Assembly: GCA_029718625.1 (NCBI GenBank)
Contig: CM056395.1
Location: 18,626,309 to 18,690,308 of the forward strand
Direction of reading: 5' to 3'
From: Synaphobranchus kaupii
Lineage: Eukaryota; Chordata; Actinopteri; Anguilliformes; Synaphobranchidae
Length of the DNA stretch: 64,000 nucleotides
The position numbers and the translations under genes were made by a program. Below, piece after piece: positions 42,625-50,459 of the stretch; positions within the stretch are counted from its first letter, which is position 1, and each line of letters opens with the position of its first letter. The notes below the pieces were generated by a model. It saw nothing but the letters and a program-made list of their open reading frames with translations. It did not search any database and was not told the origin of the DNA.

Positions 42625-43022
42625 CCAGCGAAAACAATAGGGTTCCAGCACTACGTGCTTGGACCCCTAATAATTACCGCTCTAAGTAGTTCTCAACTTA
42701 TTCGACAACTGGCTTAGACACGTTACTGTTGATGCAGGCATTCATTTCTCAAATGTATAGGTTTTCAGTATTTTTTCTTTTTAGTAATGCAACCTGCTTT
42801 TGATATTTATTTATGTATTTTGTACAAAAACACTCATTGTTCAACTTTTGTCTTAAAACAGAAATTCTGGACAATACCCCCACCACAACCACAACAATAA
42901 CTACCGCAGCTACAACTAGCAGTGCCACGGCAACAAACAAACCCCAGGTCATAACTTTCCTGTTTCCTCTTATTCTGGTCATTTACTATCTGTTAACAGA
43001 TATGAAGCTGCCTCAGTTTTAA
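1..43022 (+). CDS. Giant SEA-domain membrane mucin (5' partial, 8 visible exons)
   Basis: The coding join is <1-2577, 2739-2800, 2946-15246, 15404-15465, 15606-35349, 35754-35818, 36120-36298 and 42862-43022. The total is 35,151 nt, or 11,717 codons including TAA, and every intron is GT..AG with consistent phase. Domain order is PTS repeat, SEA1 (about residues 823-935 of the visible protein), PTS, SEA2 (about 4944-5056), PTS, SEA3 (about 11548-11664), a Thr-rich stalk and a hydrophobic C-terminus. In known mucins, Thr/Ser-rich repeats carry dense O-glycans and form extended cell-surface filaments, while SEA domains often self-cleave at G-S-V and stay non-covalently joined. That role is inferred here. 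No VWD, CysD or EGF domain is visible. The gene enters from outside the window, so the start, signal peptide and promoter are not seen. A specific mucin orthologue cannot be named because the repeats dominate the sequence. Confidence 0.9.
2578..2738 (+). other. Mucin intron 1 (161 bp)
   Basis: GTGAGT..TTTCAG, phase 0. It is near identical to intron 3 (15247-15403), which marks the SEA cassette duplication. Confidence 0.85.
2739..2800 (+). CDS. Mucin exon 2: centre of SEA1
   Basis: This 62-nt exon lies between acceptor TTTCAG|CTTGAA and donor TTTCAG|GTAATT. It reads L-E-P-I-Y-R-F-A-Y-P-S-F-V-S-L-F-V-R-S-F and ends two bases into an Arg codon. The pattern (helix ending in L-x-P-x-Y, then F-V-S-L-x-V-R-S-F-R just before a G-S-V site) is typical of SEA domains. 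Phase 0 in and phase 2 out match exon 4 exactly. Confidence 0.88.
2801..2945 (+). repeat. Mucin intron 2 with (GT)n microsatellite
   Basis: GTAATT..TTCTAG, phase 2. A (GT)n run at about 2836-2870 is shared, in shorter and interrupted form, with intron 4 (15466-15605). Confidence 0.85.
2946..15246 (+). CDS. Mucin exon 3 (12.3 kb): end of SEA1, type-B PTS array, start of SEA2
   Basis: The acceptor TTCTAG|GCAAGG completes the split Arg and continues Q-G-S-V-I-T-E-T, the SEA autoproteolysis-type site. SEA1 ends near 3110. From there to about 14830 is an uninterrupted 18-bp (6-residue) repeat A-A-P-T-T-T, typically gca-gcc-ccc-act-aca-act. Frequent variants are A-L, S-P, G-P and A-H, with recurring T-S-K-A-P and L-S-P-T-R-S islands. 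Between about 4400 and 8700 it is organised in higher-order units of roughly 855-878 bp. At about 14840 the repeat switches to the exon-1 codon style, then enters SEA2 (K-N-I-I-I-I-L-T-F to L-I-R-D-L). The donor is CTG|GTGAGT at 15246/15247. No stop occurs over 4,100 codons. The single Cys in the array is at 5017-5019. Confidence 0.9.
3110..14835 (+). repeat. Type-B PTS coding tandem repeat, array 1
   Basis: Degenerate 18-bp units (gca-gcc-ccc-act-aca-act) encode A-A-P-T-T-T. A landmark block with the gct-ccc-aca-act-gaa core recurs at about 4409, 5187, 5722, 6595, 7452, 8307 and 8521. A second landmark, gca-atg-tcg-aca-act, recurs at about 4927, 6346, 7201 and 8079. Together they show higher-order amplification. 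Confidence 0.85.
15404..15465 (+). CDS. Mucin exon 4: centre of SEA2
   Basis: This 62-nt exon has the same boundaries and phases as exon 2, with three base differences, one of which changes Ser to Arg. It is flanked by acceptor TTTCAG|CTTGAA and donor TTCAG|GTAATT. The near identity extends into the flanking introns, showing that the whole SEA cassette was duplicated as genomic DNA. Confidence 0.88.
15606..35349 (+). CDS. Mucin exon 5 (19.7 kb): end of SEA2, largest PTS array, start of SEA3
   Basis: The acceptor TTCTAG|GCAAGG is followed by the second Q-G-S-V site and the rest of SEA2, ending near 15770. The array from 15770 to about 34490 is type-B A-A-P-T-T-T repeat, shaped by several rounds of roughly 3 kb amplification. 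The clearest is a near-perfect 3.2 kb tandem duplication (about 20744-23926 and 23927-27145), and there is a 393-bp duplication near 27510-28290. From about 34500 to 35220 the codon style becomes type A, as it does before each SEA domain. SEA3 begins near 35247 (V-L-L-L-D-F-R-I-T-R) and includes an N-V-T sequon. The donor is GAG|GTAATC at 35349/35350, phase 0. About 6,580 codons are open in one exon. The only Cys in the array is at 33598-33600. Confidence 0.9.
15770..34495 (+). repeat. Type-B PTS coding tandem repeat, array 2
   Basis: It has the same 18-bp grammar as array 1 but with longer superunits. Matching blocks are offset by about 3270 bp (15979 and 19249), 3018 bp (near 18507 and 21525), 3183-3219 bp (20761 and 23944 onward) and 393 bp (27508 and 27901). 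Confidence 0.85.
20744..27145 (+). repeat. Near-identical 3.2 kb in-frame tandem duplication inside exon 5
   Basis: The copies are about 20744-23926 and 23927-27145. The offset starts at 3183 bp and becomes 3219 bp after a 36-bp (12-codon) indel near 20920/24110. I noticed only a handful of substitutions, for example aca to aga near 24715 and att to act near 21547/24766. Every length change is a multiple of three. Confidence 0.85.
35754..35818 (+). CDS. Mucin exon 6: centre of SEA3
   Basis: This 65-nt exon lies between TTCACAG|TTGAAT and GGTTTCAG|GTAAGA, phase 0 in and phase 2 out. It encodes L-N-R-G-Y-R-L-A-F-P-L-T-F-L-R-C-I-V-L-G-F, which aligns with exons 2 and 4 but is one codon longer and contains a Cys. 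The position and phases identify it as the third copy of the SEA central exon, much older than the SEA1/SEA2 split. Confidence 0.82.
36120..36298 (+). CDS. Mucin exon 7: end of SEA3
   Basis: A long pyrimidine tract (about 36016-36110) leads to acceptor GAACAG|T. The exon reads R-G-P-A-F-F-F-P-F-H-R-M-E-S-I-D-V-K-T-N-L-I-F and on to N-I-V-P-S-S-I-N-A, with N-R-T and N-D-S sequons. R-M-E-S-I-D-V aligns with R-Q-G-S-V-I-T of SEA1, so the Gly of the cleavage site is Glu here and about 11 residues precede it that the other copies lack. The donor is GCAG|GTCAGT, phase 1. The acceptor choice is inferred from frame and tract; no transcript was available. Confidence 0.72.
36486..36559 (+). repeat. A-rich and (AAT)n microsatellite
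   Basis: An aaaat-type run passes into about 16 AAT units ending directly at the interspersed repeat head that follows. Confidence 0.9.
36558..36915 (+). mobile_element. Head of an interspersed teleost repeat, copy 1
   Basis: It starts aatatagctgcaagcagcga and passes through ggggtccaagca. About 350 bp match 45831-46190 at high identity. Repeats with this head and a matching tgcttggacccc tail are, from memory, widespread in fish genomes. A tail of that type occurs at 42652-42663, so this may be one end of a large interrupted copy. I cannot name the family. Confidence 0.6.
37000..39270 (+). repeat. Purine-rich minisatellite 1
   Basis: Variable units of about 40 bp (gggcattaggggcagaggg plus gacagggccaatagtagaga) alternate with units carrying an extra 18-19 bp block (gggcattagagatagagaa). 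A 551-bp higher-order unit is repeated almost exactly (about 37690-38240 and 38241-38790). The + strand has many GGG and GGGG runs. Open frames on the minus strand here are a by-product of the repeat. Confidence 0.9.
40082..41320. mobile_element. hAT-superfamily DNA transposon, non-autonomous, 1239 bp
   Basis: The element begins TAGTGTTGCACGGTACACC and ends GGTATCGTGACAACACTA, giving imperfect terminal inverted repeats of TAGTG type. Both sides carry a perfect 8-bp duplication ccgcctat (40074-40081 and 41321-41328). Eight-bp duplications and YARNG-like ends are the hAT hallmark. No transposase frame is visible. Inside are an imperfect inverted repeat (about 40478-40521 against 40570-40613) and about 2.2 copies of a 47-bp direct repeat (41161-41265). 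Confidence 0.85.
41850..41980. mobile_element. Fold-back MITE, about 131 bp
   Basis: The ends gggctgcgttcagatccaaa and tttggatccgaacgcagtcc are inverted repeats, and the pairing continues inward through cctgtcgttcccttccctt. Nearly the whole segment can fold as one hairpin. No clear target duplication is seen and there is no coding potential. Confidence 0.65.
42290..42680 (+). mobile_element. Tail of an interspersed teleost repeat with (AAT)n
   Basis: It contains aaaaccagcgaaaacaatag followed by tgcttggacccc, the inverse of the ggggtccaagca in the heads at 36558 and 45831. An (AAT)n run lies at about 42591-42622. It is probably the opposite end of the same repeat family. Confidence 0.5.
42862..43022 (+). 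CDS. Mucin terminal exon 8: stalk, hydrophobic C-terminus, stop
   Basis: After acceptor AAAACAG the phase-1 G joins AA to make Glu. The exon reads E-I-L-D-N-T-P followed by a Thr-rich stalk, then N-K-P-Q and a hydrophobic run V-I-T-F-L-F-P-L-I-L-V-I-Y-Y-L-L, then T-D-M-K-L-P-Q-F and TAA. This could be a single membrane span with an eight-residue tail, or a GPI-attachment signal with a small-residue acceptor in the S-S-A/T-N stretch. The total coding length is divisible by three only with this exon phase, which supports the link across the 6.5 kb intron. Confidence 0.78.
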
Positions 43023-43502
43023 CCAGATGAATAACTGCCTTTATGATTTTTGAAATTTGATGCAACATTCAATGAGAAAAAGGTTTTATTTATGTTTATT
43101 TCCATTTTCTTCTGATAGATTTCTCTCACTTAAATTACCTACCTCATTTAAAATGGTGAGTGACCAAAGGTAAAAGTTATGTGCACTTGTGTCATTATTC
43201 ACTTTTGGAATATCTGTACTGTTAAATCTGTAACTCCATTATTCATTAAAAAAATTATTTTAAATGCAAACATAAATGTTTTACTCATATATTTAAATTT
43301 AACACATACATACGTACTAATTTACCAAATATGACATCAGGGGACATCATATTTGTGCTATGCTTGCTAAAAAGCACATCTACATGAGTTACAATTGCCT
43401 TTCTTGATATCCCACAAAATATTATGTACTGTGATTTATTTTTATTAACTGAGGGCTTATGAAAAGTGAAATGAAAAATAATTTGTCTATTACATTAATA
43501 AA
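43023..43502 (+). terminator. Mucin 3' UTR with candidate poly(A) signals
   Basis: After the TAA at 43020-43022 the sequence is AT-rich. ATTAAA at 43245-43250 and AATAAA at 43497-43502 are the nearest canonical signals. Which one is used cannot be decided without transcripts. Confidence 0.5.
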
Positions 43503-44484
43503 TCCCATCATATATTTGCATGATATTTGCTTCAGGCTGTTCTTTTGAAGTTAGACCTTATGGATAAACATTGGAAATGAGAGATTAGGGGGACGCGGTA
43601 ATCAGCCGTTTTAACACCAGTTACAAAGCCACTCGGCAGATCAACTCATCTCATCAATATCTCGTCATAAAACAAATATGGAAAAGATTTGTTCAGCCAT
43701 TTTCATATAGTTACATACTTTAAAAAATTAGCATTAAGATTAAGACTTTTTTTCCAACAACCAAGCTCAAATTCTACAACTCTAATCATTAAAGTAGACA
43801 TAGCGATATGTCGGCATTGACATGGACTAATTCTTTTGATGGGTCACATTTCGGTTTATTTTACATAATATTTTATTTTAAATAAACCTTGATAATTCAA
43901 TGATGCCAGAAATTAATTGTCCATTGACCTAACATTGGGGCATAAATTTGGTAGCAACAGAAGGCTAATGGAAAGTTTGAACTACCATTGAGCAACAGTC
44001 TCGTGCAATGCAAGATTTCTCCCATTTTACTTGCTCTGTCTCTGACGCTCTCATTAAACTTCCACAGCACTAAAACTGGCCATACTACGCATTTTTAACC
44101 AAAAAGTCCAAGGCGAGTTTTGAATTTTACGGTATGGTTAATATTATTCTGAATCACAAGTGTGGGCAAATCAACTTCAGAGAGCCAGGTGGATACTTTG
44201 CTTAAAATATATTTTGCCATGTCAGTGATCAGCAGTTCCACAAAACTGACCGAACGACACCAACTGCTAAGCCGTATAGGCTACTCACTGGATATCTAAG
44301 TTAGCCTACTCAGTTTTATGAACTTTAAAAAGTGGCCCGTTTAGTCCCAAAGTTATCGTAGTCATAGCTCATAGGCTATGTGTAGCCTACTGTTTTTTAT
44401 TTTTATTTTTTAAAGGGGGTGCCGCACTGTTATGGTTTTGAAAGCTCAGCCAATGCCAATGGCTATGGCAAAAACCGGTATGCA
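43503..44484. other. Unassigned intergenic AT-rich sequence
   Basis: I see no convincing exon, repeat boundary or RNA gene in this stretch. Confidence 0.5.
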
Positions 44485-44728
44485 CACTCTTAGAAATAAA
44501 GGTACATTTTTATTCTTTAAGGAACACATTTCCAAAATGTACCCATAAAGTACAATAATGTTCTATTTGGGTACTAATAAAAGTACCTTTTCAAGCAAAA
44601 GAGATACAAATTAATTATGTATTGCTGGCTAGGGGTACAATTTTATATACCTATAGTATAGGGTACAACCCCAGTGACAACCGTTTGTACCTTTTTAGGT
44701 ACTTTTTGTACCTTTTTATTTGAGAGTG
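44485..44728. mobile_element. Small MITE with GGTAC-rich inverted ends, 244 bp
   Basis: The left end CACTCTTAGAAATAAAGGTA and the right end GTACCTTTTTATTTGAGAGTG are inverted repeats. The interior is rich in gtac motifs and non-coding. The target duplication is uncertain, so the superfamily is not assigned. Confidence 0.65.
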
Positions 44729-45830
44729 CATGAACAGCATAGACCTCTTCTTTTCTTTGTTTTTTTGTTCTCAAAGAGGGTATTTCTCAATATTATTGCT
44801 CACTTGTGGCGAAAGTGCCGATGTGGTAACAGATTGACATAACATCTCTCCAGGGGAGTAGAAATCTGGGATTTTTCACAGTAAAAATTTATTTTATGAC
44901 ATTGTCCTTGTGGTTTTCCCCGTTCACACTAGTCTGGACCATAGACCGTATACAAATATGGACAAAGTCACTGTGACGTCACCCATTGCCTTCCCACGGC
45001 CTCGTAAAAACAGTTTTGAGTTTCCGGGGGTGTGTCCCAATACTCGAAAAATGCATGCTCCTTTCCTCCACTGCCACCTCCTCGCCTCCTTGCCCCAGAA
45101 ATGGATCTTTGTGTTTTAATCTAATGTTGCTGATTTTGCTACATATTACTTACAAATAGTTACAAATTAATTAAAGGGTAACAAATCAGTAAAACCACTT
45201 ATTTTAGATGTGAACTAATACATTTGGTTTTTTCTAAGTGTTACTGATTGATTCTGGTCCAAATCTTGACATTGTACTGCAGCATAAACCCAAAGGATCT
45301 GGCTCAAAAGTGTCTCTAGTGGTAAAACATTAGGAACAGATGTCCAGTCTGTCATTAGCCAGAAACTTCATCCAGCTGACGTATTCCTCCCAGTGACGAA
45401 ATTGAAACCTGTACAGCTACGCCCTGAAGTTTCGTCTGTCTACGAGAAAATGGTAAAACGCAGTTTTGTGTGTGGGTTTCTTTTATTAACTGCATGTATT
45501 CTTCATTAGGCTATGTTATTCTGTATGGATGTGTGTGCATATTCTCTCAATGGGATAGCCTACCGTAGACAGAGACACATAGCCTACATTTACCCGAAGG
45601 TAAGCTAACTGAGCTAACGTTATATGTTGCCTATTAATCACATCAGATAACAAATATAGCCGAATCTATTAGCTGTACTACCTAGTGATTAAATCCAAGT
45701 TCATAGTTCATTTGTCAAATGCACAGTTAACAATAGGCCTACAGCACACAGGCACTTGTTAGCTGGCAAGTAAATGCTTAGCCTGTGAATAAAGGGAAAA
45801 CTATTAGAAATATAGCTAAAAATATTAGAA
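44729..45830. other. Unassigned intergenic sequence with a short fish-repeat motif
   Basis: The motif near 44937-44985 (gaccatagaccgtatacaaa followed by a tgacgtcaccc core) resembles a motif often seen in fish interspersed repeats. Nothing else is recognised. Confidence 0.35.
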
Positions 45831-46200
45831 AATATAGCTGCAAGCAGCGACTACACGGGGTCCAAGCAAAAGGTTGTAATTTTGTTGTAATCATGTTACA
45901 TTGGTTTTCTTTTACAATCGAGTCTCGGAAGGTATATGTGAGACACATGTAGCTGCATGACATGAGTGTCTAAACATGAATATGTATAAAAGGTCAAACT
46001 GTTTTCAGACCACCACCTTCAGTTAATTCTGGGTAAACTGAATAATTTAAGAAGACATTTATGAAAGAGACCTTCAATTTCTTTGTTCTTTCCTTGAGAT
46101 AGAAGATACTGAAAAGTTTCCAGAGTGCAACAATGAGACTAAATACAACAATTCAACAGCCAGATTCTTTCTCTCAATGGAGTCATCAGCAAAGCTACAT
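45831..46200 (+). mobile_element. Head of an interspersed teleost repeat, copy 2
   Basis: This second copy of the 36558-36915 segment (offset 9273 bp at the start) again begins aatatagctgcaagcagcga. It keeps about 45 bp near 46178-46220 that copy 1 has lost. It runs directly into minisatellite 2. Confidence 0.65.
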
Positions 46201-46219
46201 AGGTCTCACTCATGTGGTT

Positions 46220-48175
46220 AGGCCAAAACTGGGGACAAAGGTAGAGAGGGCATTAGGGGAAGAGGGCATTAAGGGTAGAGAGGGCATTGGGACAGAGGGA
46301 GCCAGGGTCAATAGTAGAGAGGGCAATAGAAATAGAGAAGGCATTAGGAGCAGAGGGGGACATGGCTAATGGTAAAGGGCATTAGGGGCAGAGGGGGACA
46401 TGGCCAATGGTAGAGAGGGCATTAGGGGCAGAGGGAGACAGGGCCAATAGTAGAGAGGGCATTTGAGATAGAGAAGGCATTCAGAGCAGAGGGGGTCAGG
46501 GTCAATGGTAGAGAGGGCATTCGGGGCAGAGAGGGCCAGGGCCAATGGTAGAGAGGGCATGAGAGGTAGAGGGGGCCAGAGCCAATGGTAGAGAGGGCAT
46601 GAGAGGTAGAGGGGGCTAGTACCAATAGTACAGAGGGCATTTGGGGCAGAGGGGGCCAGTTCCAATGGTAGAAAGGGCATTAGGGGCAAAGGGGGCCAGG
46701 GCCAATTGTAAAAATGGCATTAGGAGTAGAGAGGACACTGGGACAGAGGGAGCCAGGGCCAATAGTAGAGAGAGCATAAGAGATAGAGAAGGCATTAGGA
46801 GCAGAGGGGGGCATGGCCAAAGGTAGAGAGGGCATTAGGGGCAGAGGGAGACAGGGCCAATAGAAGAGAGGGCATTAGGAGCAGAGGGGGACATGGCCAA
46901 TGGTAGAGAGGGCATTAGGGGCAGAAGGAACCTGGGCCAATAGTAGAGAGGGCATTAGAGATAGAGAAGGTATTAGGATCATAGGGGGACATGGCCAATG
47001 GTAGAGAGGGCATTAGGGGCAGAGGGAGTCGGGGCCAATAGTAGAGAGGGCATTAGAGATAGAGAAGGTATTAGGAACAGAGGGGGACATGGCCAATGAT
47101 AGAGAGGGCATTAGGGGTAGAGGGAGACAGGGCCAATAGTAGAGAGGGCATTAGAGATAGAGAAGGTATTAGGAACAGAGGGGGACATGGCCAATGTTAG
47201 AGAGGGCATTATGGGCAGAGGGAGACGGGGCCAATAGTAGAGAGGGAATTAGAGATAAAGAAGGTATAATGAGCAGAGGGGGACATGGCTAATGTTAGAG
47301 AGGGCATTATGGGCAGAGGGAGACGGGGCCAATAGTAGAGAGGGCATTAGAGATAGAGAAGGTAATAGGAGCAGAGGGGGACATGGCTAATGTTAGAAAG
47401 GGCATTATGGGCAGAGGGAGATGGGGCCAATAGTAGAGAGGGCATTTGGGGCAGAGGGGGCCAGTTCCAATGGTAGAAAGAGCATTAGGGGCAAAGGGGG
47501 CCAGGGCCAATTGTAAAGACGGCATTAGGAGTAGAGAGGACATTGGGACAAAGGGAGCCAGGGCTAATGGTAGAGAGGGCATTAGGAGCAGAGGGGGACA
47601 TGGCCAATGGTAGAGAGGGCATTAGGGGCAGAGGGAGACAGGGCCAATAGTACAGAGGGCATTAGAGATAGAGAAGGTATTAGGAGCATAGGGGGACATA
47701 GCCAATGGTAGAGAGGGCATTAGGGGCAGAGGGAGTTGGGGCCAATAGTAGAGAGGGCATTAGAGATAGAGAAGGTATTAGGAACAGAGCGGGACATGGC
47801 CAATGATAGAGAGGGCATTAGGGGCAGAGGGAGACAGGGCCAATAGTAGAGAGGGCATTAGAGATAGAGAAGGTATTAGGAGCAGAGGGGGACGTGGCCA
47901 ATGTTAGAGAGGGCATTATGGGCAGAGGGAGTCGGGGCCAATAGTAGAGAGGGCATTAGAGATAGAGAAGGTATTAGGAACAGAGGGGGACATGGCCAAT
48001 GATAGAGAGGGCATTAGGGGCAGAGGGAGACAGGGCCAATAGTAGAGAGGGCATTAGAGATAGAGAAGGCATTAGGAGCAGAGGGGGACATGGCTAATGG
48101 TACAGAGGGCATTTGGGGCAGAGGGAGACAGGGTCAATAGTAGAGAGGGCATTAGGGGCAGAGGGGGCGAGCAGC
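46220..48175 (+). repeat. Purine-rich minisatellite 2
   Basis: It has the same unit family as 37000-39270: about 40-bp units with gggcattaggggcagaggg and gccaatagtagaga, and 18-19 bp insert variants. It does not share the 551-bp superunit of array 1, so the two arrays expanded separately. Confidence 0.9.
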
Positions 48176-48591
48176 ATTAAAGGGATAGTATCGTTTGCAT
48201 TCAAGATGTTGAGATTTTTCACTTTTTGTTTATTTTTCTTTTGCTCTCACAAGATTGACATGGGTCTATATATACAAGGCACAATGTTCGATATATAGGT
48301 TGAGTATCCGTAATTTCAGGGACTGCCGATTGAGTCACACATATCGAACGGCTCCATCCCTAATTATATATTTGAATGTTTTAATAAACAAATAAACCAT
48401 CCAATTCTTAATTCTGTAAAGTTCAGAAGACGCATACAGACAGGTGGGCACGGAATCAAAGATTTCCGTGCTTGCAATTTAATTATTTCCTGCATCCGAA
48501 TATGAACTGGCAACTTCAGATAGGAAAAAATGCGTTTGCCAAACCACTATCCCACTATGCACTTCCTTACTTATGAAAGTTTTGTTTGTAT
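48176..48591. other. Unassigned intergenic sequence
   Basis: I see no feature in this AT-rich stretch between the minisatellite and the hairpin at 48592. Confidence 0.5.
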
Positions 48592-48653
48592 TACCCTTGT
48601 GAGGTACAGTTGTGTCATGTATAGCCTGCATTCAACTGTACCTCACAAGGGTA
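48592..48653. repeat. Perfect 21-bp inverted repeat (hairpin)
   Basis: The arms are 48592-48612 (taccctt..acagttg) and 48633-48653, exact reverse complements around a 20-nt spacer. The hairpin lies 14 bp upstream of the LINE endonuclease reading frame. Confidence 0.9.
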
Positions 48654-48667
48654 GTGTATGTCGATCG

Positions 48668-48965
48668 GCATTCACAATTATTACATCAAACACTCGCAGT
48701 ATTAAGGACCCTAACAAACGCCACTCAGTCTTCTCCACTCTGCAGCAAACCCCCTCGGATGTCATCCTACTCCAGGAGTGCGGAATCCCTTTCAGGTGCA
48801 CTGGTCCCAACCAATGGTTAGTAGGGACGCACAGCCTGCATATGGCAGGGGTGCTTTTCGTCGTCTGTCCGCCCGTGCACCGGTATCGGGCTCACGACAT
48901 AACCCCGTAGGGCCATCTGGCTGTCAGGCCGCCGGCACCAGTTGATGAATTGGAAGGCTCCCATT
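48668..48965 (+). pseudogene. LINE apurinic-type endonuclease fragment
   Basis: Frame 2 reads I-T-S-N-T-R-S-I-K and then D-V-I-L-L-Q-E-C-G, the first two conserved blocks of the EEP/AP-endonuclease domain of non-LTR retrotransposons (the Asn at 48689 and the Q-E pair). It continues M-A-G-V-L-F-V-V, meets a TAG near 48909, and the frame goes on to about 48965, where DIRS-like sequence begins. Only about 100 codons of the domain are present, so it is non-functional. Confidence 0.6.
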
Positions 48966-50100
48966 GGTACTGGATCTGAGAGACCTAAATATATATATCT
49001 AAAACGATACACTTTCCGGATGCGCCGGATGTTTGAACGTTATTGCACGCCATACGAACAGGAAGCTGTGGATTTGAAAGATGCATATTTTCCACATCAC
49101 TATCGGGGTGGAGCATCATCGTTCCTATGATTGGCATTCCGAGGTCAGGTATACAAGTTCAGTGCCCTCCCGTTCAGTTTGCCCTGTATGATGCCCTGCA
49201 TGAGCGTGGTTCTATCACCGCTCAAGCTGAGGGGGCTGAGAATCATACCATACCTAGACGATTGGCTGATATGTGCACAATCGTACGGTACGACACTTTT
49301 TATACACTGCCGAGATGTTGGAGTATGTCAACGAGTTGGACATCAACGTCAATTACGTCAAGAGCCAGCTGACTCCGATACAGCACTGTGCTCGACGCGG
49401 TTCAGAGTGAATCGGTTCCTCGAAATGGGGACTTTTCAGAGGTTTATGGGCCTAATCTCGGCCGCATCAGCAGTTGTACCTCTCGGACTACTGACAGCCA
49501 GGCCACTTCAACGCTGGTTGAACGCCAAGTCGCTGCCTGCACCCCAGGTGGGACCTTCATACCCGATTAAGGGTAATGTGTCAATTTTGCCGTCTATTCC
49601 GCCCATGGCGACGAGTGAGCCGCCTGAAAGAAGGGGTCCAGATGGGGGTTATACCTTCACGATGTGTGATCGTAATGACCGATGCTTTACTGAGCGGTTG
49701 GGGTCTGTCTGCCAGCACCTCCCAGCTCAAGGGTTTTTGGTCCCGACTGCATCAGTCGGCAATATCAACGTGCTTGAACTCCAAGCAGTATTTCTAGCAC
49801 TGAGACATTTCTTGCCCATACTACGGGGCAAACATGTGACAGTGAGGTCAGACAACGCCTCAGCAGTATATCACATAAATCATCAGGGTCGTCTAAAGTC
49901 CCGCCGATCATCGGAAGTGACCTAGTGCCTGCTAACATGGGCACTTCCCAGACTTACCGCCCTGCGTGCCATTCACCTACCAGGTATTCGGAATGGCACA
50001 GCAGATGTACTATCTCGCCAGGGGATTCATCCCAGCGAATGGCGTCTCCACCCCGAGGTGGTGGAGGACATATGGCGGCGCTTCGGTCTTGCTCAAACAG
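48966..50100 (+). pseudogene. DIRS-like retrotransposon fragment: reverse transcriptase and RNase H
   Basis: Starting at L-D-L-R-D-L (48970) it reads L-K-R-Y-T-F-R-M, A-V-D-L-K-D-A-Y-F, then in a second frame A-F-R-G-Q-V-Y-K-F-S-A-L-P-F. The Y-L-D-D-W catalytic motif is at 49251-49265. The RNase H part is N-I-N-V-L-E-L-Q-A-V-F at 49761, then V-T-V-R-S-D-N-A-S and H-I-N-H-Q-G. It ends near E-W-R-L-H-P-E-V-V. Frameshifts and stops break it. The L-x-F-R-M, D-L-K-D-A-Y-F and Y-L-D-D-W-L combination is characteristic of vertebrate DIRS elements. No tyrosine recombinase is seen. An inverted second copy follows directly. Confidence 0.75.
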
Positions 50101-50459
50101 TCCCCCCATGGGACTGGAATGCTCGTTCATCGAGAACCACTAGGGGCAAAGAGCAGACTCCTGAGAGGCGAACAGGTCTGTCTGAGCATGACCAAACTGT
50201 CGCCATATCTCCTCCACCAATTCGAGGTGGAGACGCCATTCGCCAGGACGGATTTCCCGTTCCGCACACCTGGTAGGTATATGGCACGAAGAGAGGCAAG
50301 CCTGGGAAGTGCCCATTTTAAAAGACATTGGGTCACTTTCAAGGACTGGCGGGACGATTGATGATTTATGTGGTACACTGTTGAGGTGTTGCCTGACCTC
50401 ACAACCACATGCTTGCCCCGTAGCATGGGCAAGAAGTGCCTTAGTGCTAGAAACACTTG
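50101..50459 (-). pseudogene. Inverted DIRS-like copy, 3' portion: RNase H end
   Basis: Read on the minus strand it gives Q-V-F-L-A-L-R-H-F-L-P-M-L-R-G-K-H, V-R-S-G-N-T-S and H-I-N-H-Q, then E-W-R-L-H-L-E-L-V-E-E-I-W and S-Q-E-S-A-L-C-P. It is the same RNase H region as 49761-50100 in opposite orientation, so the two form an inverted repeat with a short spacer. Its beginning is separated from the rest of the copy by the MITE at 50460-51846. Confidence 0.75.

Noticed and set aside
37375..48298. Leu/Pro/Ala-rich minus-strand frames in the two minisatellites
   Set aside because: They arise from the repeat unit read backwards, recur with every unit, and lack any other sign of coding.
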